Shown: piece after piece, positions 32,906 through 43,709 of the stretch
How positions within the stretch are numbered: the first letter of the stretch is position 1
Layout: each line of letters begins with the position of its first letter
Assembly (NCBI GenBank): GCA_030522415.1
Contig: CM060126.1
Span: 1,776,333 to 1,840,332, forward strand
From: Channallabes apus
Taxonomy: Eukaryota; Chordata; Actinopteri; Siluriformes; Clariidae
Length of the DNA stretch: 64,000 nucleotides
Reading direction: 5' to 3'
Notes under the pieces: generated by a model
The model's database searches: none
What the model was told of the DNA's origin: nothing
What the model saw: only the letters and a program-made list of their open reading frames with translations
Made by a program: the position numbers and the translations under genes

Positions 32906-32948
32906 CTATTTGTGAGGTAGAATTAACCCAATTCTACCTCACAAATAG
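32906..32948. other. perfect 19-bp inverted repeat with 5-base loop
   Basis: CTATTTGTGAGGTAGAATT (32906-32924) is the exact inverse complement of 32930-32948, with loop AACCC. A diverged third copy (GTGGTAGAATTAA) follows at about 32959. It sits in the right subterminal part of the transposon and would form a stable cruciform or RNA hairpin. Confidence 0.9.
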
Positions 32949-33305
32949 ACCAATTTATGTGGTAGAATTAAGCCAGCATTATAGTTAAATATGACCTAGC
33001 ATTTGGATTGAATATTTAACCCATCTTGTTGGGTTAAACAAATAACCCATCTTGCTGGGTTAAATTAACCCAGCATTTAGTTAGTCCTATATTTACCCAG
33101 CAGCTGGGTTAAAAACAACCCAGATTGGGTTGTTTTTAACCCAGCATTTTTTAGGGTGTGGTAATTGTATTATTATTTTTTACAAGAAAATTATTTAAAT
33201 TTATAAAGCTTTAAAATTGTTTCTCAAGTTAAGAGTTTTACATGATTATTTTTGTTCTTTTTAATTGTATTTATTTACACTATTATTGTAAGAATTTTTT
33301 TTTAC

Positions 33306-33308
<3 letters not shown>

Positions 33309-33369
<61 letters not shown>

Positions 33370-33385
33370 TACACACACACACACA
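33309..33385. repeat. (TA)n followed by (CA)n
   Basis: About 26 TA units (33309-33360), then CA units with one TA interruption up to 33385. The hAT-like end begins at its right edge. Confidence 0.95.
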
Positions 33386-33632
33386 GAGGTGGAAAGTGAT
33401 GGATTATATTTACTCGCATTACTGTAATTGAGTAGATTTTTTTGTGTACTTCTACTTTTTAAAGTAGTTTTTAAAATCTGTAATTTTACTTTTACTTAAG
33501 TATGTTTTGTTTAAAGTATTGTACTTCACTACATTTTAAATCATATTCACTACTGAGTAAAAAAATAAATGAAAATGAAAAAATAATATAAATAATACAA
33601 TGGGGACGGGAAAAAATTGCACCCCGGACACC
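33384..33632 (+). mobile_element. hAT-like transposon end (fragment)
   Basis: CAGAGGTGGAAAGTGATGGA, then TTTACTCGCATTACTGTAAT and the run of TACTTTTACTTAAGTATG-type phrases, match the left end of a well-spread fish hAT family (CAGAGGTGGAAAGTAAC type). The rest of the element and the other end are missing after about 33630. Confidence 0.72.
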
Positions 33633-36373
33633 ACAGCACTGATATATATATATATATATACTGTATATGTATATTTTTAAACATGATTTCTTGACATGAC
33701 AAGTTATTACTTATGTTAATTTTTTTTATATTAAAATTAAGGGTAGATTTTTAAACAATTAATGTCTTATGTTATTTATTAATTATTTCTTTTTTACATT
33801 TATTCTGACAAATTACAATAAAATTTTATGAGAAATTTTACACAATTCATTTACTTTTAAATGTAAATGTTTGCACACACTTTATTGTAACTGTAATTTT
33901 TCTTTACACTATTTATTTATCATTTTAATAACTATTTTCCTTACTGTAATTATTCCAGATGGTTGATTTTACAATAGATTTTTCCTTTGTGGTACTTCTT
34001 TTTCTTCTTCTTCTTCTTCTTCTTCTTTATTATTCATAATTATTTTCACATTCATACTATTAGATGATTTCTAGGTAAAATGTTGCTTCTCATTTCTGTT
34101 GCCTATTTATTTATTTATTTATTTATTTATCACTTATCAATAAAACATATGTGATTACTACTGAGGGATTTATTTCAAATTTTCCTTAACATTTGATATT
34201 AATATAGCACAATCATTAATAATGAATTTATGTCAGCGTGATCTTTATAAGTGTCCTTGTTTACTTAGTTTTCACATGATCTTTTTAACCTTGATTGTTT
34301 TTCCATTTCTTGGCCTTGGGTCGATGTTTACATCGTAGTATAAAAAGAAATGAAAGCTGAAGAAACACTAGATGTGGAAGGAGCACGCAGTATCCTTTAA
34401 ACTCCTTTAATTAAATTTAAAATAATGAAGCATTCAGATTAGCCTGATGTCTTAAATAAACGTTAATGAGACGTTTACGGAGTGTGTGTTTGGTAATAAA
34501 GTGTGCGGCCGTTAATCAGGCCTGAAGCGTGCGGTGCGGCTCGGTGCTAGTAGAACCCTGGGTGATTCAGTGCTCTCAAAGTTCTTTGTTCAATACACGG
34601 CTGAGACAAATCGTGCGTCTGGACGATCACTCTTCCCACCCCGTCATTAGTTACACCCGCTCTTTGAAACGTATCGCTTTGGGGACATTAGATTTTAAAA
34701 ATGCTCCTGCTTTCTTATCGGACTGATGTGATTTCAGCTCCTGTGACTGCTGATAAATATGAACGTATTCCCATTTGGGCTGGAGTCTGCTGCTTTACTG
34801 AGATTTATAGATCTGTTCCTGTTTTTTATTAGATAAAAGAGATGCTAGAAAGGGAATTATGGGTAACATATATATATATATATATTCCGAGGTGGACGGT
34901 TGCTGAACTTAAAGACATTAAGGAAATTACCTTAATGGTTTGTAATACAACATGGGAATGGAGCAGGGGACTATGGAGACGGGGTTTTATTTCAAATGAC
35001 ACAGTTTTATGCCGTTTTTTATATACACTGAGTCGCTGTTTTCCAAAGTAAGTATAAAATTACTAGCCGTAGTCACAACAAAATATTAGACAACTAAAAG
35101 AAAAAGTAAGTAAATCTGAGTAAATGGACTTGCCCGGGACTTCTGCTACCTTTGATCTTCCCTGTCATTGGATCATACGTGTCACATGGTATCATTTCAG
35201 CCACACATACAGTAGCTACATGATGTTTTCTAAAAACATATAAAATTCTGAAGACAGGAAGTAAAACACTAAAAAAAACAAGCACCACTTTCCTGTTTCT
35301 GATGCAAAGTAGCTGGTGACTTTCAGACATCTGTACTTTTCTTATCAATCTGTAGACCTTTCCTCTTCTCAAACCTTGAGGTGTTACAGTAAATCTCTCC
35401 CCTGACAGTAATATGGGGGTCTAGTGAATAAACTCTTCCCATTTCAGGTCTGAGAAGTGTTATAATAACAGCAGCAGCATGGTTGTTACACGGCATGAGT
35501 AGAACCTCAGAATGGTTCCTGTGGGACGCTTTGAGCTGAAGTAGAGGTAGCGTTCTGCAGCGTTCATCATTCAGCCTGGTTTACAGTAATACACCATATT
35601 GCATTCCAGGAAGAGTTCTCATTCTAATGTGTGCGGTTCAGTTTGAATCCTGCTGTGTGCGATTAGATTTCAGGCTACGTATCTTTTGATCTTCCAGCCG
35701 AGAAGCTTTTTGCCCAATATGAACTGTGAGGTCGGATGAGTTTGTATGTGAAGGTCTTTTATGATGTTTTCACATATGCGGTGTGAAGCGTGTTCTCCAT
35801 CTCGGTGTGGCGAACACACAGCGATTACTGTCTGTGCATGGTGGGCTAAAATCAACTCTGAATCGACTCTAATGCAGGAAGTGAATCAAAGAATCAAAGG
35901 AATCGAATCTGCTTGGATTCGGACTCGATAATGAGGCGGTACCGTTCATGAATGTGACTAATGAGGCTGTACCGTTTAATGTTAGTCTCTGGTGACAATG
36001 CAATTATAAAAAAAATGCGTTCTGCGTTGGTATAATCTAATTGTCCTGATTCTGATTTACACCCTGGCTACAGTTTGGTAATCAGGAGTTTACCTGTCAT
36101 TACAGCGTGGTTTGTCTCTGGAGCGTTTCGACCCAGCTCTAATTGCTGCATAAATGAACAAATTGAACATAATAGCCCCCCTGTCCACCGAAACGAAACC
36201 GCTCAATCTAACGTTGATTAGCGCTCCAGATGAAAAACTCAGTACTCTAGAAGTGTGACATACGACTCATGTAAGAGATAAAGGGACGTAAAGAGACGGA
36301 TGAAAGAGACGTTACATTAAAAAAAAAAAGCAATTTTGTTATTTTATGCAAATTTTGTTGCATTTGGATGATC
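33633..36373. other. AT-rich non-coding DNA with microsatellites
   Basis: Includes (AT)n near 33642-33660, (TTC)n at 34002-34027, (TATT)n at 34104-34130, (TA)n near 34868-34886 and a GAATCA-rich patch at 35850-35930. No coding exon recognised. Confidence 0.6.
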
Positions 36374-36705
36374 TCTAGGTGGCACAGTGGCTTAGTAGTT
36401 AGCCCTGTCATCTGGTACCTCCAGGGTCCGGGTTCAATTCATGCTTTTGGTCTGTGTGCATGGAGTTTGCATGTTCTCCCCATGCTTGGTGGCTCTTCTT
36501 CAGGTACTTCGGTTTCCTTCCGTAGTCCAACGATCTGCAGATTAGGCTAACAAGCTTTCCCAAATAGCCTGTAGTGTGTGACTGATTTTGTGAGTGCGTG
36601 TATGTGTGTGCCCTGCAATGGACCAACACCCCATCCAGGGTGTACCCTGTCCCATTCCGTAAGTCTTCTGCAATAGGCTTCAGGCCCCCTGTGACTCTAT
36701 ATCCA
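36374..36705 (+). mobile_element. SINE, DANA/Mermaid-like, nearly full length
   Basis: The tRNA-like head contains CACAGTGGCTTAGTAGTTAG (A-box region) and GGGTCCGGGTTCAATTC (B-box region). The body continues GGAGTTTGCATGTTCTCCCC, CGGTTTCCTTCCGTAGTCC and CAGATTAGGCTAAC. The 3' part is GCCCTGCAATGGACC, CATCCAGGGTGTACCCTG and ATAGGCTTCAGGCCCCC. This is the most complete copy of this SINE lineage in the window. Confidence 0.85.
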
Positions 36706-38237
36706 CCCAAGAGCCAAGAGCTCCATACTCTGTAACCAAGACATCTGGACCCTTCCTCAATATTCTTCTCCAAGTGGCAACCTCCAACCAGTCGAAAACC
36801 ACTCTGTCTTACCTCCTACACACGATCGCCTGGAATCATCATCGTGCTTTGTTAGCTCCATCAACCCAGTTCCAGGAGAACAATTCTTCACACTTCGCAA
36901 ACCAATCCAGCACTTCACCCAATTAACCAGGCCAACTCTGACTCCACTCAGGAAGCTGTTCTTTAGAAGGAGGTTTAGGAGATCTCCTCTCCTCTGCTGT
37001 AAAAGCTGATAGCCTTAGAGGTTGTTTTCTTTGTGTCTGAAAGTGCTATGATGGTCCTTAGAGCTCATCATGACTGGATCTCGATTGAAACGTGATGCGT
37101 TTAAGTACTGTGATGTGCTGCGCTTCTTCTCTGGTGAGTCTGTGAACATGAAGTGGAATACACAACAATGTTCAGGACTTGGATCTGCTACATAAGAAGT
37201 GCGCTGGGAACATTCTTTTAATCTTTTCTATGAAGTTTATGAAAAAGAACACAGTTGTTGTACTTTTTTACGTACATGAAACGTATCCCAAATTACAGAA
37301 CGACGCGTGTAGAGAGAAACAGATCTGTTTAGAATGATATAGTAGTTACAGTTGCATTGTGGTATTCGTCTTGGTTTTGTTTGCCAGTCCGCGGCATTTA
37401 CGAAGCAGAAGCGATGAGTTAAATTAAGTGCCTACGCTGTTGGCTTTCAGCGTTTATTACTACTCATGGGTTCCATTTTTCTCATGCATTGTTATCAGTG
37501 TGTCAGCTCTGCTTGTGTTTCGGCGTAGCAGCATGCGAGTGTGTGTTTAATTAGAAAAGATGCTAAAGGTTATCTTTTAAAACGAGACCCTCAGTGTGGT
37601 GAAAAAATGATGGCACTTTTACTTTCAGCTCTGCTGTAGGTCTCTGTGAGAGCTTTCTGTCTGATGAACAATGACTTCCTCTTCAATCACCGCGGCTGCT
37701 GCTCCGCTCCAGTGTCTCCCGTTGCATGCTGGGAAATATTTAGCAAGGGAGGCCTCGTTTTCTGATAAAGATTATCAGACGCAATGGCTCCCAAGCTGCC
37801 GTGCGTTTAGTGTTTAGACCTGTTAGACCTGTTCATCTGTCAGAAAACATGCTGGTTATTAAAGACTCGGTGTAAAAACAGAGCATCAGGCCGACTCTCA
37901 CTTTATCACGTTACATCAGTACATTTCAGACGATTCAATCCAGAAAGCAAAAGGCAGTGTGATGTAACCGCTAAAGATGAGATGATTAGCCAGATTATTA
38001 CTAGAATTTAAATAAATCCCAGTCAGATTTATAATTTTTTTAATAACACGCCAAGCCCAGAAATCATACCTTTAAAGAAAACATGTTTGCATTGGTTGTA
38101 TAGGGTAATGTTGTTTAAGGAGATGTTTATTTAACATTTATGGAATTATGTTTTTCTTTTTGTGTATAAGTATAAATTAAATAAAACCTAAAAAAAAAAA
38201 CAATTAAAGAAAAAAATCATTAAAATGATTACAAATA
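36706..38237. other. non-coding DNA, no gene seen
   Basis: Contains a GC-richer patch (37620-37800) with GCATGCTGGGAAATATT near 37734, which includes half of a ZNF143-like TTCCCAGCATGC site (minus strand), and TTATCAGAC (GATA type) near 37773. No coding exon recognised. Confidence 0.5.
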
Positions 38238-38702
38238 CAGTGGAACCTCGGATTGCGAGTAACCCTGTTTGCGAGCGTTCCGCAAGAAGAGCAAATAATG
38301 TAAATACATTTTGAATAATAAAATTTAACTCATTGAGTCTTGATAGATGAGTACAGAGTATCATTGAGTATTATTGAATGTGTCAATCGTATAGTCAACA
38401 TCCATGCATGTGTGTACTGGTTACTATAACAATGTGACTACATGTGTGTGTGCCGGGCGCAAATCATATTTTACTGTATTTTGTGTTTGCATGTGTGTGT
38501 GTAAGTCGTCCTTTCACGAACACCTGTTTATTATTACAAACGTGTGCACGTGTGTAAAGCAGTCATTAAAGAGGTTCCTTGTTAAAGATACAGTTTCTCT
38601 CTCTGTAAGAAAGTTAGTGTGTGTGTACGCGAGTGTGCCCCCTCCCTCCTCCTCTCGCCACAAACACACACACACACACACATATACACACATACACACA
38701 CA
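38238..38702 (+). mobile_element. mariner-superfamily element, left end and body, right end lost
   Basis: CAGTGGAACCTCGGATTGCG follows TA at 38236-38237. It matches the ends of the MITE at 41759, here with the better-preserved GTTTGCGAGCGTTCCGCAAG inner phrase. The later part (GTGTACGCGAGTGTGCCCCC, CA repeats) resembles internal parts of the same family. No inverted right end is visible. Confidence 0.65.
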
Positions 38703-39110
38703 CTAGTGATGGGTTTGATTTGGATCAATTTAGTGACTCAGTTCTTTGAATCTCGTTCATCAAAATGAATGAATCTTTTTTTTATCATTTAGTTCATTTC
38801 GTTCTTTTGATCAGAAATAAATGAATTAAAAAATAAAATGTTGCGTTTTCAATAAAAATACCCCAAACACGTCTACATACACACATTTTGGCTATAGTTC
38901 CAGTAATTAAAATATTACAATGCAGCTACGTAAGGACATTTCATGATAAACAGAATGAGCAGCTCAGCTCTGATATCTTCTGGTCCAAGTCGTTCGTTCT
39001 TTTGTCACATGACTCTCATAGACGCTACATAGCACATTACACAGGAAACAGAATTGAGCAGTTCTTTTCATAAGCCTTCTAGTCCGAGTCGTTTGTTCTA
39101 TTTAACATTT
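38703..39110. repeat. dispersed repeat of the ACTAGTGATGGG type
   Basis: CACTAGTGATGGGTTTGA opens a stretch with TAGTGACTCAGTTCTTTG, TTTAGTTCATTTCGTTC, and later two GTCGTTCGTTCTTTTG-like pieces (38989 and 39091). These match a common fish non-autonomous DNA element known to me from memory; its superfamily is uncertain and its right end was not found. Confidence 0.5.
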
Positions 39111-39648
39111 GATATATGGAAATATGATAAATTATGAGTGTTTTTTCTGTATGAAGTATAAAGTGAGAATAATTGGCAGATTAAAATTTTTATTTCAGAA
39201 TTCCAATTAATAAATCACATAAAAATACATTAAAAAACCTTTGAAATCCCAAATGTTTTAATATTTATACTGTATGGAGCCACCAGGCCCAGCGCTCGTT
39301 ACACTCAGGGTTTTTGTGTTAGAATGACGTTTTTCCTCTCCTTCCCTGCTGAGAGTTTCTTGTTAGCGATGTTGGCACGGCTGCCTGACACGCTCCCTCT
39401 TCTCCCTCTCCTCTCCCACCGTTCCCTCCAATGAGATTCCTCTTTTATACTCTGCCCCTGATGAGTCAGGACTGGTTTATCATGCGCATGTTTGGGAAAA
39501 TAATCAGGGGACTGGTGTGTCACTGTTGTCACAGGCATGTTCGGAAGAGCTTTTAACGTTACAGATTTTTTACCTAATCACGGCAGATCTTGAAGGCTAA
39601 TGTAGACCATATGCTGAGCTCGAAGAAAATTAAACTTAGCTTTATATA
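39111..39648. other. non-coding spacer
   Basis: A pyrimidine-rich patch at 39380-39430 is followed by CCCTGATGAGTCAGGAC (AP-1-like TGAGTCA) near 39457. No gene. Confidence 0.5.
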
Positions 39649-40080
39649 CAGTACTGTGCAAAAGTCTTAGGCACCATATTATATGCTGTACCAATTTGTT
39701 ATATATGTTTATCATGTCTGCATAATTATATATAAAATCATTCAGTATTTCCATATATGACTAAAAAATGTATGAATAAATCACATTATAGGAGAATATA
39801 TGCATGGCTGTAAAGAAAAAATGTATAGTAAAAGACAGACCAGTTTTCAGAAGACAGGTTTTTTTCAGAAACAAAAAACTTAATGTACGATCCTGGGATT
39901 TGTATAAAAATAGAAAGGAGCGAATGTAACAAAGTTACCAGAAGAACTCATATTCTCCAGCAAGCTCAGTAAAAGCTAACAACTGTTTTCTTCTAAAACT
40001 GCACAAATCTGCACATTCTTATAACATTCTGCTAATAACAGAAGAACATTTCTACCAAGCAATTTGAAGTGGTTAATTCG
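39649..40080 (+). mobile_element. Tc1/mariner-type fragment (CAGTACTGTGCAAAAGTC end)
   Basis: CAGTACTGTGCAAAAGTCTT follows TA at 39647-39648, the known left end of another fish Tc1-type family. About 400 bases of decayed interior follow (ACCAGAAGAACTCATATTC, CTGCACAAATCTGCACATTC). No right end seen. Confidence 0.6.
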
Positions 40081-40788
40081 AATCCAGCAAACAGGTTGCC
40101 GCAGATGACATCTCATCTAAGAAACATCTCCAAGATTTAATTTAGACACAGATAAGCTTTGACGCAAACGGAGCTCCAATTACATGACAATTAGCAAAGA
40201 CGTAGGTCAGGAGTTGCGAAGGAGCCGCTGTTCTTGATATGCCGAGCTTTCAGAGGCTAAACTAACACCAGCGCGACCTTGAAATTCTGTACGTCATTGT
40301 TTACAAGATGGATCGAGATCTAATTAGAGGAAGAACTTCGCTCCTGGAGAAATGTGTTTTTTCCTGATAAAATAAAATAATAATAAAACGGGAGCCTTTA
40401 ATCTCACGCAAACGACTACATGCCGCCTTTGGCAAAAGAGTCTTACAAAAAAGAAAAAAGAACAAAAAAATAATTCACAAGAACAAGTCACCATGTAGCA
40501 GGATGTATAGCGGAAAGAAATATCTGATTTAATAAGAGTTTGCTGGAAGCTAAACACACAAAGAAAGACGCGAGGACTTGATTTGATTTAAAAGTGGAGC
40601 GCTAATGAATACGGCTTTCGCTTATTGTTTATGTTCAGTGGGAGATATGAGTATGTAAAGAACCATTATTATCAACACTGGAATAAAGTATGCCAGGCTT
40701 AGCATCTTGTAAAATAAATACTCTTATACGGTCATATGCTACAGTACCAAATTATACCCAGAGACCTAGTATTAGTTTATACTGTATA
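40081..40788. other. non-coding DNA, possible regulatory island
   Basis: The interval 40080-40330 is low-repeat and has CTCCAATTACATGACAATTAG near 40173 region and TCATTGTTTACAAGATGG near 40293 (homeodomain and forkhead types). No coding exon. Confidence 0.4.
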
Positions 40789-41510
40789 CGAGGGTCAGTC
40801 AAAAATAATCTGCACTCCGGTTACATTAAAACGTCTGTTGGTCGCACTGTCTTATAAGCACTTTCCCTTTAAGTCTCCAGTCTCCCAAGTCGCTGCTGTG
40901 CAGGTGTGAACGTGTTACATCAGTTAATTTGTAAGAATGAAAGAATGCAATCAGATTTTGTGGTCTGAAGGTGTACTGTACCGCAACCAAACTTTGAAGT
41001 GATACTCCAAGAAAGGGCAAAGTTTCCTAAAGAGAATAATTACTGGTGACAAGACATGGATCCATCACTACGAGCCGGCAGAGTTAAATCCGTGACTGAG
41101 AACAAATTCGATACATCAACGCTTACAGTTTTCTGGGATTCTCAAGGGCCAGAAGTATTGGAACATTATCAGTAAACAGGTTTAAAAACAACAGCGCTCG
41201 TTACAGTGAGATGCTTATTGAAGAGTTAAAGACTAAACTTTGGATTAAACGCAGAGATCTGATATCCAGTATGCACGTCCTCACACTTCTGCCCAAACTG
41301 TCGACTTGGCTAATTCTCCCTACAGTATACTCCTGATCTCACACCATCAGACTTTTATCTGTTTGATCCCCTGAAAGCAGCCCCATGAGGACGATGAAGA
41401 AGTGCATTCGTGGCTCACAGCTCAGCTGAAAATTTTTTTAATTAGGAATAATGAAAGCTTGCTGACAGATAGACAAAGTATATTTTCAAAGCAAGCGTGA
41501 TTACGATCTA
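40789..41510 (+). pseudogene. mariner transposase fossil with left inverted repeat
   Basis: CGAGGGTCAGTCAAAAATAA follows TA at 40787-40788, the typical left end of mariner elements. From about 41040 the sequence reads in changing frames as mariner transposase: GDKTWIHHYEP (first catalytic Asp), then FWDSQGP, SARYSEMLIEELK, and PSDFYLF. The C-terminus is a SLL-DRQ-like piece near 41455. Several stops and frameshifts break it, and the DNA-binding half is deleted. No right inverted repeat is evident. This is a true mariner, distinct from the Tc1 families here. Confidence 0.82.
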
Positions 41511-41758
41511 CAGCATCGTCCTATAGTACAAATGAAAAAACAAACAAACAAACATAAACCTTGGCACTAAACAGAGGCTAACTGAGTGTTAACATCTGCA
41601 AATGAGTTACTGTAAGTGACACATTTAATTGGATAATTATTAAATTGGTGATACGGACCTGTGCAATTGTTTAATTGCATAAGGCTGCAGTTCATTACAG
41701 GTAATACAAGCAACAAACCAGGAGTTTATGTACACTAGTGCTTGTCAATAATTATATA
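41511..41758. other. short non-coding spacer
   Basis: AT-rich, with a (CAAA)n patch near 41540. No gene. Confidence 0.5.
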
Positions 41759-42256
41759 CAGTGGAACCTTTGATCACGAGCATAATTTGTTCCAGAAGCG
41801 GGCTCGTATTCCAAAACACTTGTAAATCAATTTTAAAAAATTTCCCATAACAAATAATGGAAACTCAAATTATTCGTTCCACAGCCCAAAAAAATAAATA
41901 CATTAAAACAAAAGATAAAGTAAAAATAATACAACAAATTAACCTGGACGTTACCTTTAAAAAAAGTAAAAATAAATTCAGACAGATACATGTTTTCGTT
42001 TATGCGCGCAGGCGCTCTGTGTGTGTATACACACACACACACACACACACACACATATTAATGGAAAGACTGTTTTGTTGGAAAAATTAGCAAGGAATAT
42101 CGCGTGAGAGCATACTAACAGAATCACTGCTGTAAAGTAAAACAATCAAACAAATGAACCTGCACTTTACCTTTGAAAAGAATCGTGACAGAGCAGTTTC
42201 TCAGAGAGAGAGAGAGTGCATGTGTGTGTGTGTGTCTCGCATCCGAGGTTTCACTG
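41759..42256 (+). mobile_element. complete mariner-superfamily MITE (498 bp)
   Basis: The ends CAGTGGAACCTTTGATCACG and its imperfect inverse TCGCATCCGAGGTTTCACTG are flanked by TA at 41757-41758 and 42257-42258. There is no coding capacity. The interior holds a GTGTGTGTATACACACAC palindrome (about 42019-42054) and two related segments, AACAAATTAACCTGGACGTT (41933) and AACAAATGAACCTGCACTTT, that suggest an internal duplication. It is non-autonomous and related to 38238. Confidence 0.88.
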
Positions 42257-42865
42257 TACTTTTGTTTTTTATCATTTTGCGTAGAAAAGCAATTTTTTGC
42301 CAGAATCCCCTGGAGTGCAATTATTTGGCATTAACCTGGATAAATATGATTGTATACAAAACTGATATGTTTTATAGTTAAATATTGAATCTAGCTCAAG
42401 CAGTTCATTTTAAAATCAACTCACTATTGCTGTAAAGAATGATGGGTGTGTTTTTCATTCTCAAAAAACATACATAATGATACCTTGGATGCGTCACTGC
42501 TGAACTTTAGACCTATAGAAAGTATATCAGTCTCAGAAATAAAACAAGTCCATAACAGCATTGTTCGACGGAATGTATCATTAATCGAATTAGCGTCAGA
42601 CTAGCCGCACACTTTATCAAACTTTACGAGTCTGCGTTTGGCCCGGAGTGAAAGTCAATTTGAAATTACTATGCAGACATCATCAATTCATAAATAAGTG
42701 TCTATGCTGCTGATGATAATGTATCACACAGCCAGTGGGTTGGCATGCTAAACAAATAAATCTAGTTTTATACATATTAAAAAAACGTCCGCAATTCGTC
42801 ACATCATCAAATGTTTTCTTAAGTGAACACCAGAGCACATTAGGGGAGATGGTGGATCCCATTCA

Positions 42866-42867
<2 letters not shown>

Positions 42868-42925
<58 letters not shown>
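42868..42925. repeat. (GT)n microsatellite
   Basis: About 29 uninterrupted units. Confidence 0.97.
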
Positions 42926-42928
<3 letters not shown>

Positions 42929-43023
42929 AGAGGCGGAAGTCCAGCACACTCGTTACCATGAGCAAGACGTCTTTGTGCTAATGCATCTAGCTTGTTTTTA
43001 GTTCGCACATGAAATAATAAAGT

Positions 43024-43040
43024 TGACACTGGAGACTCAT
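43024..43040 (-). repeat. dispersed 20-bp core, copy 4 (minus strand)
   Basis: TGACACTGGAGACTCAT matches the inverse complement of the core over 15 bases. Confidence 0.6.
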
Positions 43041-43689
43041 TCACAAATGTCCACTTGTGGAAAACATCATATAAATAATTACACACATTTTTAAATATGT
43101 TACAGGAGAAATTTTAACAAAAGTCAAGATATTAAACAAACATTATACAAAACAATAAGCGTAATCTTTTTTTTATATAGGTTCGAGTGTTCTTTAAACA
43201 AATATTAAAACATCTCGGCTTGTGTCTGGTGCACCATGAACGTGTGTTGCATCACTTTACCTGTGGAATCCCTCGCTGCTCTTCCATAAGAAACGACCTT
43301 TAAGGCAGCACTCTGACATTCAGGCCGTGGAGTCCTGCTGCTTGTGTGGAGGAACGCTTTAAATAAATAACATTATTCATGCAGATGCTGTGTGTCGACC
43401 TTCCGTACCGCAGCACACGCTAGGACGCGCTCTCAACCAGTGGGACTCCATTTATGCAAAAGCCTGATCGCTTCCACTGAGCGCCGTCACTGAGTGTACA
43501 GTAATATCACCTGGCTCCTGGAGCGGGTTTCAGCTGAGGCCAGGACGAATCAGCGTGCGGAATAAACACTCCATGAATATTTCATAAAGTTAAGCTACTT
43601 ATTCTAACACGCTAACATTCCTATATCAAATATCTGATTCACAGGGACTTATGTTTGGGATATAAGAAAAATGAAGTTAAAAATGCTAT

Positions 43690-43709
43690 GGAAGGAGTCT
43701 CCAGTTTCA
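43690..43709 (+). repeat. dispersed 20-bp core, copy 5
   Basis: GGAAGGAGTCTCCAGTTTCA, one mismatch to 23201-23220, again preceded by AT. Confidence 0.75.

Larger units (their letters stand above)
31193..33158 (+). mobile_element. CAC-ended inverted-repeat transposon (about 1.97 kb), CACTA/EnSpm-like
   Basis: The left end CACTCTAAAAAATGCTGGGT and the right end ACCCAGCATTTTTTAGGGTG are inverse complements with one mismatch. TG flanks both sides (31191-31192 and 33159-33160), suggesting a 2-bp duplication. Both ends carry many extra copies of the subterminal motif CTGGGTT/AACCCAG (for example near 31208, 31230, 31303, 33023, 33053, 33069, 33099 and 33117), as in CACTA elements, where transposase binds subterminal repeats. 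No transposase frame is present, so it is non-autonomous. The interior has an exon-like segment at 32432-32533. The superfamily call is tentative. Confidence 0.75.

Noticed and set aside
32911..32918. let-7 microRNA (TGAGGTAG)
   Set aside because: Only eight bases match and the hairpin has a 5-base loop and 19-bp stem, unlike a let-7 precursor. The sequence lies in a transposon.
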